From Streptomyces sp. Q6 (GTDB lineage: Bacteria > Actinomycetota > Actinomycetes > Streptomycetales > Streptomycetaceae), in NCBI RefSeq assembly GCF_036967205.1, contig NZ_CP146022.1:496001-560000 (forward strand): DNA of 64,000 nt, in the 5' to 3' direction. Under the pieces are notes generated by a model, which was given only the letters and a program-made list of their open reading frames with translations, was not told the DNA's origin and searched no databases. A program made the translations under genes and the position numbers. Positions 1-9,458 of this stretch are shown here, piece after piece; position 1 is the first letter of the stretch, and every line of letters starts with the position of its first letter.

Positions 1-591
1 CGGCCGGCGCCCCGTACCGACCACCAGGGCGTCCGTGTCGGTGAACGACGCGGGGAACGGCGCTCCGGCGATCTCCTCGAGCAGCGCACGCGACCGGGCG
101 AGCCCCTCGGCGGGCGGACCCGGTACGCCGGGCAGGTGGGCGATCAGGTCGAGATGGTGCAGCGTCCACTCCAGGACGTACGCGGTGAGGTAGTCCCGCA
201 CGGTCAGCACCATGCCCTGGGTGCTCACCAGGGCGTCGGGGTCGGCGAGTTCGGCGGCGCGCCCGGCGGCGGAACCGACGTCGTCGAGGTGGAAGGCCAG
301 CAGCGCCGGGTCCTCGTAGGCGGCGGCGAGCCGCACGGTCAGCGCGTCGAGCGGATCGTCACCGGTCGGCGGTTCCTGGGCCACGTGCCAGTAGCCCGCC
401 GCGTCGACGGTCGGCCTGGTGGCGGCGGGCGTGACGAGGGTGATCAGGACGTCCTGCGCGTCGATCACCAGATGACAGGCGAGGTCGCGGACGAGCCAGC
501 CGGTGCAGCCGGACGGCCGCGCGAAGTCCTGGTCCGGCAGAGCGGCGACCGCCGCGCGCAGCGCCGCCCAGGAGCGGGAGAAGAGATCCAC
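1..591 (-). CDS. DinB-fold mycothiol-dependent maleylpyruvate isomerase-like protein (3' end outside window)
   Basis: The reverse strand is open from about 591 to the window edge. It encodes a helical-bundle protein with the layout of the actinobacterial mycothiol-dependent DinB/MDMPI family: an early GCTGWLVRDLACHLVIDAQD segment holding the N-terminal metal-type histidine, then VRDYLTAYVLEWTLHHLDLIAH with the second histidine cluster. The family uses mycothiol as thiol cofactor for isomerisation or conjugation; the substrate cannot be read from sequence. No ATG is available. The GTG at 591 is the only reasonable start I see and it lacks a clear ribosome site, so the N-terminus is uncertain. 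The gene is transcribed away from the acetyltransferase starting at 636, leaving only about 45 bp for both promoters. The C-terminus lies beyond position 1. Confidence 0.72.
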   Translation of the reverse strand, partial: MDLFSRSWAALRAAVAALPDQDFARPSGCTGWLVRDLACHLVIDAQDVLITLVTPAATRPTVDAAGYWHVAQEPPTGDDPLDALTVRLAAAYEDPALLAFHLDDVGSAAGRAAELADPDALVSTQGMVLTVRDYLTAYVLEWTLHHLDLIAHLPGVPGPPAEGLARSRALLEEIAGAPFPASFTDTDALVVGTGRRP

Positions 592-635
592 GTCGGCACG
601 GTAGTCGATGCGGGGCCGTGTGGTTCGATGCCCGG

Positions 636-1136
636 ATGGAACGGACCGACGTACGGGTGAGGGCGCGGCGGCGCGACGATCTGGCCGCCTGCGTGGACGT
701 GCTCGCGCTGGTGCACGCCGCGGACGGCTACCCCGTCAACTGGCCCGCGGATCCGGCCGGTTGGCTGACCGTGCGCGGCATGACGGGGGCGTGGGTGGCG
801 CGGCGGGACGGGCGGATCGTGGGGCATGTGCTGCTGACCGCTCCGGCCGCGGGCGACGTGGCGCCCTCGCTGGTCGCGCCGGACGTCTCGACGGTCGGCC
901 GCCTGTTCGTGTCGCCCGCGGCGCGGGGCCGCCGGGTGGGCGCGGCGCTTCTGGCGCGGGCCGCGCGCGAGGCGGTCCTGCACGGCACCCGCGCGGTCCT
1001 CGACGTCGTCACGACCGACACCGCCGCCATCGCCCTGTACGAGCGGCTCGGCTGGGAGTTCCTCGGTCCGGGCCGCCAGGAGTGGGGGCCGGGCGAGTGG
1101 GTCGACGTACGGTGCTACGCGGCGCCCCGCGCGTGA
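636..1136 (+). CDS. GNAT-family N-acetyltransferase
   Basis: This 166-aa protein fills the usual length of a single GNAT domain. It has the central beta strand VGRLFVSPAARGRRVG followed by AALLARAAREAV, which forms the acetyl-CoA pyrophosphate-binding loop (RxxGxG/A type, here RGRRVG). Its end, AIALYERLGWEFLG, is the conserved ALYERxGF motif. GNAT enzymes move an acetyl group from acetyl-CoA to an amine; the acceptor is unknown. I chose the ATG at 636 (MERTDVR) rather than the in-frame start 18 bases upstream because family alignments begin close to the first strand. The gene stands alone and is divergent from the DinB-fold gene. Confidence 0.85.
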   Translation: MERTDVRVRARRRDDLAACVDVLALVHAADGYPVNWPADPAGWLTVRGMTGAWVARRDGRIVGHVLLTAPAAGDVAPSLVAPDVSTVGRLFVSPAARGRRVGAALLARAAREAVLHGTRAVLDVVTTDTAAIALYERLGWEFLGPGRQEWGPGEWVDVRCYAAPRA

Positions 1137-1346
1137 TCGTCCCGCTCCGCCCGTACCGGGGTTCCAGCCCGGCCCCCGGAGCGTGCGGAACATCCCGGAC
1201 TCGCGTGCGCGCCTGGACGCGGCGTCCGGAACCTTGTCACCCTGCACCACGACAGAACCGTCTCCGACGTGCGAGGGGTGCGGCCGCGCTTCGAACGACG
1301 CGTCGGTCCGCTCGTCGCCCGCCGGTACCGCCCCTGAGGAGGCCCC

Positions 1347-1814
1347 ATGTCACAGCCCGCGCCCGCCCGTTCGGCGAAGCAGCGCAAGCAGGACACGCTC
1401 GACCGCTTCGAGCGGGACGTCGACGCGTGGGTCGCCACGGCCGGTGCGGACGGCGGGGAGCCGCACATGATGCCGCTGTCGTTCCTGTGGCACGAGGGCG
1501 CGCTGTACGTCTCGACGCGCGCGACCAATCCCCTGGCCCGCAACCTCGTGGCGACCGGGAAGGTGCAGCTCGGCATCGGGCCCACCCGCGACGTCGTCCA
1601 CGTCGTCGGGACGAGCGAGGTGCTGCGCGACGACGAGATCTCCACCGAGTTCGGTGACGCGTTCGCGCGGCGGACCGGGTTCGATCCGCGGGCCGCCGAC
1701 GGCCCGTACCGGTACTTCCGGATCACGCCGGTCCGCATCCAGGCGTGGCGCGAGGCGAACGAGCTCGCGGGCCGCGATCTGATGCGGGACGGTCACTGGC
1801 TGGTCGCCGACTGA
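1347..1814 (+). CDS. Pyridoxamine 5'-phosphate oxidase-fold (split-barrel) flavin/F420-type protein
   Basis: This 155-aa protein has the split beta-barrel of the PPOX/F420-dependent reductase family. After a helical start (AKQRKQDTLDRFERDVDAWVAT) come the strands PHMMPLSFLWHEGALYVST, KVQLGIGPTRDVVHVVGTSEV and a C-terminal FRITPVRIQAW strand, in the order seen in actinobacterial TIGR-type PPOX proteins. Members bind FMN, F420 or haem and reduce small molecules; the cofactor cannot be assigned here. A strong ribosome site (GAGGAGG) sits just before the ATG. The gene is monocistronic and ends against a very strong inverted repeat shared with the convergent transporter gene. Confidence 0.8.
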   Translation: MSQPAPARSAKQRKQDTLDRFERDVDAWVATAGADGGEPHMMPLSFLWHEGALYVSTRATNPLARNLVATGKVQLGIGPTRDVVHVVGTSEVLRDDEISTEFGDAFARRTGFDPRAADGPYRYFRITPVRIQAWREANELAGRDLMRDGHWLVAD

Positions 1815-1820
1815 CCCGCG

Positions 1821-1869
1821 CGTGCCCCCGTCGCGCTCGGGCACGGGTGCCGAGCGCGACGGGGGCACG
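1821..1869. terminator. Bidirectional hairpin terminator
   Basis: A perfect 20-bp stem (1821-1840 pairs with 1850-1869) encloses a 9-nt loop. It lies between the ends of two convergent genes (stops at 1814 and 1890). No U-tract is present, as is normal in Streptomyces. It is symmetrical, so it should stop transcription in both directions. Confidence 0.88.
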
Positions 1870-1889
1870 GTGGCCGTGGGGGACGCCGG

Positions 1890-3620
<1,731 letters not shown>

Positions 3621-4259
3621 TCACCGCACGGCGGCCGGCCCGAGCAGGGCGCGCAGCGCGGTGAACGAGTCGCGGACGCACTCGGCGGGCCCGTCCCGGT
3701 GGTCGCGCGCCTGCGACCACCGCTTGAGTCCGCTGCGCAGCGTCGCCATGGCGATGCCCGCGAGGAGTTCGGCGGCCTCGCCGTCGGGCGGGGTGCCGGT
3801 GCGCCGGGCGATGGTCCCGGCGAGATCGCGCTCGACGGCCTCGCACTGGGCGAGGAACGTGGCGAGGACGGAGGGCACGCCTTCGGCGATGCGCAGGGTG
3901 TCCTCCAGCTCCTGGGGGCCGGGGACACCCTCCCGCAGGTGGTCGGCGAGGACATCGCCCAGGTCGCGCAGTACGGCGTCGGTGTCCTGGCCCTGTCCGC
4001 CGGCGAACCGGTCGGCGAGGGCGGGCGGCAGGCTGCCGGGCAGGGCGAAGAGGGCGGCTTCCTTGCTGGGGAAGTAGTTGAAGAAGGTGCGGGGCGAGAC
4101 CCCGACCTCCTTGCAGATCATGTCGACCGTGACGCGCGCGAAGCCCAGATCGCGGGCGAGGCGCAGCGTCGTCGCGTGCAGATCGGCGCGCGTACGGCGG
4201 CGCCTGCGCTCGCGCAGCCCCTCGTGCGGGGCGCTCTGCTGCTGGTCGGAGGGGATCAC
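3621..4259 (-). CDS. TetR-family repressor, probable regulator of the adjacent MFS exporter
   Basis: A 212-aa TetR protein with the N-terminal helix-turn-helix at about residues 20-65 (RADLHATTLRLARDLGF, then VDMICKEVGVSPRTFFNYFPSKEAAL, the most conserved part of the family). The C-terminal all-helical ligand/dimer domain ends with a Streptomyces-typical LLAGIAMATLRSGLKRW stretch. The start is the GTG at 4259. A perfect palindrome lies 12 bp upstream of it (4271-4285). Its position directly before the exporter gene on the same strand supports self- and exporter regulation by an exporter substrate. Confidence 0.9.
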   Translation of the reverse strand: MIPSDQQQSAPHEGLRERRRRRTRADLHATTLRLARDLGFARVTVDMICKEVGVSPRTFFNYFPSKEAALFALPGSLPPALADRFAGGQGQDTDAVLRDLGDVLADHLREGVPGPQELEDTLRIAEGVPSVLATFLAQCEAVERDLAGTIARRTGTPPDGEAAELLAGIAMATLRSGLKRWSQARDHRDGPAECVRDSFTALRALLGPAAVR

Positions 4260-4270
4260 GGCCGAGATTC

Positions 4271-4285
4271 TTGCACACCGTGCAA
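4271..4285. promoter_or_regulatory. Candidate TetR operator TTGCAC-N3-GTGCAA
   Basis: A perfect 6-3-6 inverted repeat, TTGCACACCGTGCAA, 12 bp upstream of the TetR start codon. It is AT-richer than its surroundings, as expected for a core promoter or operator. The left arm also resembles a -35 hexamer. It probably mediates autoregulation of the TetR/MFS pair; binding is inferred from position and symmetry only. Confidence 0.55.
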
Positions 4286-4312
4286 ACTTGCGGTCACTGC
4301 ACCCCCGCTCCG

Positions 4313-5074
4313 CTACGTGACGGCGCGCAGCAGGGCGTCGAGCCCTTCGCTCAGACCGTCCGGTCCGCCCCGCTCCGCCATCAGCGGGGCGCTCTCGCGC
4401 AGCCGGGGCAGCTCCCGGGCGGGCAGCCGGTGCAGGCCGAGCCGGAAGGCGGGGTCCGGTTCGTCGGGGTCGTCGTCCATGGCGCGCAGCTCGACGATGA
4501 GCCAGCCGAGCAGCCAGGCGGTGAACACCCGGTGCAGGCGCACCGCCTGACGGACACCCAGGTCGGCGTCGAGGAGCAGGGCGATGACCCGTTCGTCGGC
4601 GCGGAGCACGGCGGCGGGGCGGCGGGCGAGGGGCGTCGACAGGAGGCGGGTGGCCAGCAGGGGCACGACATGCGGGTGCCGGAGCGCCACGTCGTGGGCG
4701 GCGCGGGCGATCCGGTCGAGCTCCTCGCGCCAGCCGCGCGCCGCGGGACCGGCGTCCAGGGCGGTCTCCAGCTCGACGAAGAGCGCTTCCACGAGGCCGT
4801 CGAGGAGGGCGCCCTTGCCGTCGGCGTAGCGGTACAACGCCATGGCCTCGACGCCGAGTTCGGAGCCGAGTCCGCGCATGCTCAGCGCGGAGAGGCCGTC
4901 GCGGTCGACGATCTCCAGGGCGGTGGCGAGCACCCGCTCACGGCTGAGCCGCCCGTAGCGGCCCCGGTCGGCGGCGCGGCGCGCGGGGGCTTCGGCCCGG
5001 CCCGACGCGGCCTGGTCGGATACGGCCTTGCCCGATACGGCCCCGCCCCACTCGGATCGCTTCTCCTTCGCCAT
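4313..5074 (-). CDS. TetR-family regulator (TetR_C type), divergent from the glycan operon
   Basis: A 253-aa regulator. After a charged 40-residue leader it has the helix-turn-helix GRLSRERVLATALEIVDRDGLSALSMRGLGSELGVEAMALYRYADGKGALLDGL in the TetR class arrangement (about residues 40-95; MRGLGSELGVEAMALYRY is the recognition helix region). The C-terminal helical domain has LAVRLHRVFTAWLLG-like helices typical of TetR_C. The ATG at 5074 has a GAGGAG ribosome site. It is divergent from the GT2 gene at 5210. The 136-bp gap contains a long near-perfect palindrome, so it is the most likely repressor of the polysaccharide operon. The effector is unknown. Confidence 0.9.
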   Translation of the reverse strand: MAKEKRSEWGGAVSGKAVSDQAASGRAEAPARRAADRGRYGRLSRERVLATALEIVDRDGLSALSMRGLGSELGVEAMALYRYADGKGALLDGLVEALFVELETALDAGPAARGWREELDRIARAAHDVALRHPHVVPLLATRLLSTPLARRPAAVLRADERVIALLLDADLGVRQAVRLHRVFTAWLLGWLIVELRAMDDDPDEPDPAFRLGLHRLPARELPRLRESAPLMAERGGPDGLSEGLDALLRAVT

Positions 5075-5153
5075 CGACCGCTCCTCACGCCTCGCCCGTG
5101 CGTTCCGGGCCCGGAGATCGCCTCTTGACTCTGCTCCACCATAGGCGCAAAGT

Positions 5154-5178
5154 CGTACATATACGTCGTAAACGTACG
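5154..5178. promoter_or_regulatory. 25-bp near-palindrome, candidate TetR operator of the glycan operon
   Basis: Positions 5154-5178 match their own reverse complement at 10 of 12 base pairs around a central T (5166), with GTAC at both ends and TACG/CGTA flanking the centre. The site lies 32 bp before the GT2 start and 80 bp before the divergent TetR start. It is AT-richer than the flanks. Long, nearly perfect palindromes between a TetR gene and a divergent operon are the classic operator arrangement. Confidence 0.65.
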
Positions 5179-5209
5179 GCGTCAGCGTACAGCGCAGGAG
5201 CGTGCGGCC

Positions 5210-7045
5210 ATGACGCACCACGAGCCGACCTCGGCAGTTCGCATCGACCCCGCAGTGGCGGCCCACCTGGCGCGCATCTCGGACGGCAACGTCGTACGGG
5301 TCAGCGCCGAGGGCCCCGTCTTCGGACGGCCGTGCCGGGTGCGTGCGGTGCGGGAGTCGACCTTCGTACCGGCGCTCGGCCGCGGGGACCGGGCGGCGCT
5401 GCTCGCGATCGCGGTGGGCTGGGCGGTGAGTCTGGTCTGGTTCTGGGCCTGGTGGCTGCGGCCCGAGCACCGGGCGGGCTGGCCGGGCCTGATCGTGAAC
5501 AGCGCGCTGCTGCTGTACCTGACCGGTCTTCCGGCGTACTTCTTCGCCACGGCTCTGCGGCTGCGCAAGGTCGACCCGGCGCTCGCGATCCCGTCGCTGC
5601 CGGTCGCGTTCGTCGTCACGCGCGCCCCGTCGGAGCCGTGGCCTTCCGCCGTGCGCACCCTGGAGGCGATGCTCGCGCAGGACTTCCCGCACCGCTACGA
5701 CGTGTGGCTGTGCGACGAGGCTCCGACGCGCGACATCGTCTCCTGGTGCCACGTGCACCACGTGCGGCTCTCGTCGCGGCACGGCGTGGGCGCCTATCAC
5801 CGGCAGGACTGGCCGCGCCGCACCCGCTGCAAGGAAGGCAACCTCGCCTACTTCTACGACCACTGGGGCTACGACGAGTACGCGGTGGTCGCCCAGCTCG
5901 ACTGCGATCACGTGCCCGCTCCCGGCTATCTCGCCGAGATGGTGCGACCGTTCGCGGACCCGGCGATCGGTTATGTCGCGGCGCCCAGCGTGTGCGACGC
6001 GAACGGCGCCGGTTCCTGGTCGGCGCGGGGCCGGCTGCACCGGGAGGCGGTGTGGCACGGCGCCGTGCAGCTGGGCCACAGCGACGGACTCGCGCCCATG
6101 TGCATCGGCTCGCACTACGCCGTGCGCACCCGGGCGCTGCGCGACATCGGCGGGCTCGGACCGGAGCTCGCGGAGGACTTCTCGACGACGTACCTGCTCA
6201 ACTCGGCGGGCTGGCAAGGGGCGTTCGCGATCGACGCGGAGGCGCACGGCGACGGACCGCTGACGTTCGCGGACATGGTGACGCAGGAGTACCAGTGGTC
6301 GCGCAGCCTCACGACGATGCTGCTCGGCCTGCTCCCCCGGCATCTGGGCCGGCTCCCGATGGCGCTGCGGCTGCGGTTCGCGTACGCGCTGGTGTACTAC
6401 CCGCTGCTCGGCATGATGATCGTGGCCGGTCTGGTGCTGCCGCCGGTCGCCGTCGTGACCGGGCTGCCGTGGATGAACGTCGACTACTTCTCGTTCCTGC
6501 TGCACTTCTGGGTGCTGCCGGTCTGGCTGGTGCTCACGCTGTGGCTGCTGCGGCGGCGCGGGCTGCTCAGGCCGCGCCGGGCACCGCTGCTGAGCTGGGA
6601 GGTGTGGCTGTTCGCGCTGGCCCGCTGGCCGTTCGTGATCGCCGGGCTGCTCGGCGCGGTGCGCCAGCGGATACGGCCCCGGCAGGTCACGTTCAAGGTG
6701 ACGCCGAAGACCGCCGCCGGGCCGCGCCCGCTGCCCGCCCGTCTCACCGTGCCGTTCGCGCTGCTCGGGACCGTGCTCGCCGCCATCGCCGTGTTCGGCG
6801 AACTGACCAGCCCGTCGGCCGGCTATGTGTTCCTGTGCCTGGTCGCGGGGGTGACGTACACCCTGGTCGCGCTCGCGCTGCCGCTGCTGCACGTACGGGA
6901 GACGGCGCGCGCCTGCGGCGTCCCCGTCTCCTCGGCCCTCGCCACCGTGCGGGTCTCCCTGATAGCCACCGTCCCCGCGACGCTGACCGTCGTCACCGCC
7001 GTCGTCTTCTTCCCGGCCTACGCGGCCGCCGTCCTGGGCTGGTGA
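5210..7045 (+). CDS. Cellulose-synthase-like membrane glycosyltransferase (GT2)
   Basis: A 611-aa processive GT2-type enzyme. Two N-terminal membrane helices (about residues 60-115) precede a cytoplasmic catalytic domain. The catalytic domain carries DVWLCDEAPTRD (UDP-binding Asp), QLDCDHVPAP (the DxD metal site), LAEDFSTTY (the catalytic ED, normally TED) and QEYQWSRS (a variant of QxxRW). Four to six C-terminal helices follow. Such enzymes polymerise UDP-sugars into beta-glycans and extrude them. I find no C-terminal PilZ domain, so any c-di-GMP control would have to be indirect. It is the first gene of an operon that also makes UDP-galactose, UDP-glucuronate and UDP-xylose, which are plausible donors. 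The polymer itself is not predictable. Confidence 0.85.
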   Translation: MTHHEPTSAVRIDPAVAAHLARISDGNVVRVSAEGPVFGRPCRVRAVRESTFVPALGRGDRAALLAIAVGWAVSLVWFWAWWLRPEHRAGWPGLIVNSALLLYLTGLPAYFFATALRLRKVDPALAIPSLPVAFVVTRAPSEPWPSAVRTLEAMLAQDFPHRYDVWLCDEAPTRDIVSWCHVHHVRLSSRHGVGAYHRQDWPRRTRCKEGNLAYFYDHWGYDEYAVVAQLDCDHVPAPGYLAEMVRPFADPAIGYVAAPSVCDANGAGSWSARGRLHREAVWHGAVQLGHSDGLAPMCIGSHYAVRTRALRDIGGLGPELAEDFSTTYLLNSAGWQGAFAIDAEAHGDGPLTFADMVTQEYQWSRSLTTMLLGLLPRHLGRLPMALRLRFAYALVYYPLLGMMIVAGLVLPPVAVVTGLPWMNVDYFSFLLHFWVLPVWLVLTLWLLRRRGLLRPRRAPLLSWEVWLFALARWPFVIAGLLGAVRQRIRPRQVTFKVTPKTAAGPRPLPARLTVPFALLGTVLAAIAVFGELTSPSAGYVFLCLVAGVTYTLVALALPLLHVRETARACGVPVSSALATVRVSLIATVPATLTVVTAVVFFPAYAAAVLGW

Positions 7046-7050
7046 GGACC

Positions 7051-8139
7051 ATGTGCGCAGCGGAGTCCCCCTCGACCGTCCTCGTCACGGGCGGCGCCGG
7101 TTTCATCGGCAGCCACGCCTGCGTCGAACTGCTCGACCACGGCTACCAGGTGATCGTGGTCGACGACTACTCCAACAGCTGCCCGCGGGTGCTGCCCCGG
7201 GTGGAGCGGATCGCCGGACGGTTCTTCGGCGCCGTGTACGAGCTGGACATCCGCGATCGGCGCGCCCTCTCGGCCGTCTTCGACCGTCACCCAGTGGACG
7301 CCGTCGTGCACTTCGCCGCGCACAAGGCCGTGGGCGAGTCGACCCGGATGCCCGTCACGTACTACGACACGAACGTCGGCGGCACCACCGCGCTGCTGCA
7401 CACCATGCACGAACACGGTGTGCGCGACCTGGTGTTCTCCTCCTCCTGCTCGGTGTACGGCGACGCGGGCGAGGGCCCCCTCGACGAGTCGACGCCGCAC
7501 CGGCCGACCAACCCGTACGCCGCCTCCAAGTCCCTGTGCGAGCGCGTCCTGGCCGACGTGTGCGCGCACGACCCCCGCTGGCGCGTGCTGTGCCTGCGCT
7601 ACTTCAACCCGGCGGGCGCGCACCCCAGCGGCCTGCTCGGCGAGGACCCGCACGGCACACCCGACAACCTCTTCCCGTACGTCGCCCAGGTCGCCGTCGG
7701 ACGCAGGCGCCGCCTGCGCGTGCTCGGCGGGGACTGGCCGACGCCCGACGGGACCGCGATCCGCGACTACCTCCATGTGATGGACACCGTGGAGGCACAC
7801 CGGATCGCCCTCGATCACCTCGCCGACTCGCGCGGGCTGAGCGTGTTCAACCTCGGCCGCGGACAGGGGAGTTCGGTGCTCGACGTCGTCGCCGCCTTCG
7901 AGGAGGCGAGCGGCGTCAGCGTTCCGTACGAGATCACCGGCCGTCGCGAGGGCGACGTGGCCGCACTCGTGGCGGACGCGGGCGCGGTGGCGCGCGCCTG
8001 GGGCTGGCGTCCCTCCCGGGACCTGCCCGCCATGTGCCGGGACGCCTGGCGTTTCCAGCAGCTCAACCCCGACGGCTACCGGGGCTCGCCCCGCCGGCCG
8101 GGGACGAAGGACGGTCAAGGAGCGGTGCCATGCGGATGA
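7051..8139 (+). CDS. galE: UDP-glucose 4-epimerase
   Basis: A 362-aa short-chain dehydrogenase/reductase of the extended type. It has an N-terminal Rossmann loop GGAGFIGSH, then HFAAHKAVGES, the SSSCSVYGD serine strand, and catalytic Tyr156-x3-Lys160 in NPYAASKSLCE. LRYFNPAGAHPSG and AIRDYLHVMD are GalE-specific signatures. It interconverts UDP-glucose and UDP-galactose using bound NAD. The start codon follows the GT2 stop by only 3 bp with a GAGGACC site. The 3' end overlaps the next gene by 10 bp, indicating translational coupling within the polysaccharide operon. It could also act on UDP-GlcA or UDP-Xyl. Confidence 0.9.
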   Translation: MCAAESPSTVLVTGGAGFIGSHACVELLDHGYQVIVVDDYSNSCPRVLPRVERIAGRFFGAVYELDIRDRRALSAVFDRHPVDAVVHFAAHKAVGESTRMPVTYYDTNVGGTTALLHTMHEHGVRDLVFSSSCSVYGDAGEGPLDESTPHRPTNPYAASKSLCERVLADVCAHDPRWRVLCLRYFNPAGAHPSGLLGEDPHGTPDNLFPYVAQVAVGRRRRLRVLGGDWPTPDGTAIRDYLHVMDTVEAHRIALDHLADSRGLSVFNLGRGQGSSVLDVVAAFEEASGVSVPYEITGRREGDVAALVADAGAVARAWGWRPSRDLPAMCRDAWRFQQLNPDGYRGSPRRPGTKDGQGAVPCG

Positions 8140-9458
8140 CAGTCATCGGCACGGGATACGTCGGCACGGTGCACGCGGCGTGCATGGCCGACATCGGACA
8201 CGAGGTGCTCGGCGTCGACATCGACGCCGATCGGATCGCGTCCCTGGCGGCGGGCCGGGCCCCGCTGCACGAGAAGGGCCTCGACGCGCTCCTCGCGCGC
8301 GGGGTCGAGGCGGGACGGCTGCGGTTCTCGACGTCCCTGGCCGAGGCCGCCGCGTTCGCGAACCTGCACTTCGTCTGCGTGGGCACGCCGCAGCGGCCCG
8401 ATTCGGCCGCCGCCGACCTGCGGTACGTGGACGCGGTCGTCGAGGAGCTCGGGCCGCACCTGCGACCGGGTTCCCTCGTGGTCGGCAAGTCGACGGTGCC
8501 GGTGGGCACGGCCGCCCGGATCGGGCGGCGACTCGCCGACCTCGCGCCGGGCGCCGAGGTCGCGTGGAACCCGGAGTTCCTGCGCGAGGGCCGCGCGGTG
8601 GACGACACGATGCATCCGGAGCGCCTGGTCGTCGGCGTCGGGTCGGAGCGGGCGGAGGCGCTGCTGCGGGCCGTGTACCGGCCGATGAGGGAGGCGGGCG
8701 TGCCCGTGTACACCACGGACACGGCGACGGCGGAGCTGGTGAAGGTCGCCTCGAACGCCTTCCTCGCCACGAAGATCTCCTTCGTGAACGCGATGGCCGA
8801 GGTGTGCGACGCGGCCGGCGCCGACGTCACGGTCCTCGCCCGCGCGATGGGCGCCGACTCCCGCATCGGAGCGCAGTTCCTCGACCCGGGCCTCGGGTTC
8901 GGCGGCAGCTGCTTCCCCAAGGACATCCGGGCGTTCGCCGCCCGCGCCGAGGAGCTGGGCGCGGGAGAGGCCGTCGCGTTCCTGCACGAGGTCGACCGGA
9001 TCAACACGCGGCAGCGGCGGCGCACCGTCGACCGTGCCCGCGCCCTGCTCGGCGGCGCGTTCGAGGGACGCAGGATCGGCGTCCTCGGCGCCGCGTTCAA
9101 GCCGGGCAGCGACGACGTACGCGACTCGCCCGCCCTCGCCGTCGCGGCCGCCGTGCAGGCGGAGGGCGGTGCGGTGCGGGTGCACGATCCGCAGGCCCTC
9201 GACAACGCCCGTGCCGTCTGCCCCGACCTCACGTACGCCCTGGACATTCCGAAGGCGTGCGAGGGCGCGGACCTGGTGCTGCATCTGACGCAGTGGCCTG
9301 AGTACCGCGCGATCGACCCCGCCGCCCTGGCCGGTGTCGTCCGCACCCCGCTGATCCTCGACGCCCGCAACTGTCTCGACGGGCGGGCGTGGGGTGCGGC
9401 CGGCTGGGCCTTCCGGGCGCTCGGACGCCCGGCCCGCAGCACGGGAGGTGCGTCATGA
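8130..9458 (+). CDS. ugd: UDP-glucose 6-dehydrogenase
   Basis: A 442-aa enzyme converting UDP-glucose to UDP-glucuronate with two NAD+. It has the N-terminal GTGYVGTVHAACMADIGHEV Rossmann motif, FVCVGTPQRPDSAAADLRYV, STVPVGT, and WNPEFLREGRAVDD. Catalytic Cys261 lies in GFGGSCFPKD, and the third domain carries VLGAAFKPGSDDVRDSPAL. All family landmarks are present and the length is normal. It overlaps the upstream galE by 10 bp and the downstream decarboxylase by 4 bp. Its product is the substrate of that decarboxylase, which makes the order of the operon biochemically sensible. Confidence 0.94.
   Translation: MRMTVIGTGYVGTVHAACMADIGHEVLGVDIDADRIASLAAGRAPLHEKGLDALLARGVEAGRLRFSTSLAEAAAFANLHFVCVGTPQRPDSAAADLRYVDAVVEELGPHLRPGSLVVGKSTVPVGTAARIGRRLADLAPGAEVAWNPEFLREGRAVDDTMHPERLVVGVGSERAEALLRAVYRPMREAGVPVYTTDTATAELVKVASNAFLATKISFVNAMAEVCDAAGADVTVLARAMGADSRIGAQFLDPGLGFGGSCFPKDIRAFAARAEELGAGEAVAFLHEVDRINTRQRRRTVDRARALLGGAFEGRRIGVLGAAFKPGSDDVRDSPALAVAAAVQAEGGAVRVHDPQALDNARAVCPDLTYALDIPKACEGADLVLHLTQWPEYRAIDPAALAGVVRTPLILDARNCLDGRAWGAAGWAFRALGRPARSTGGAS

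Noticed and set aside
5210-7045. PilZ c-di-GMP-binding domain in the GT2
   Set aside because: No RxxxR plus D/NxSxxG pattern is visible in the N- or C-terminal parts.
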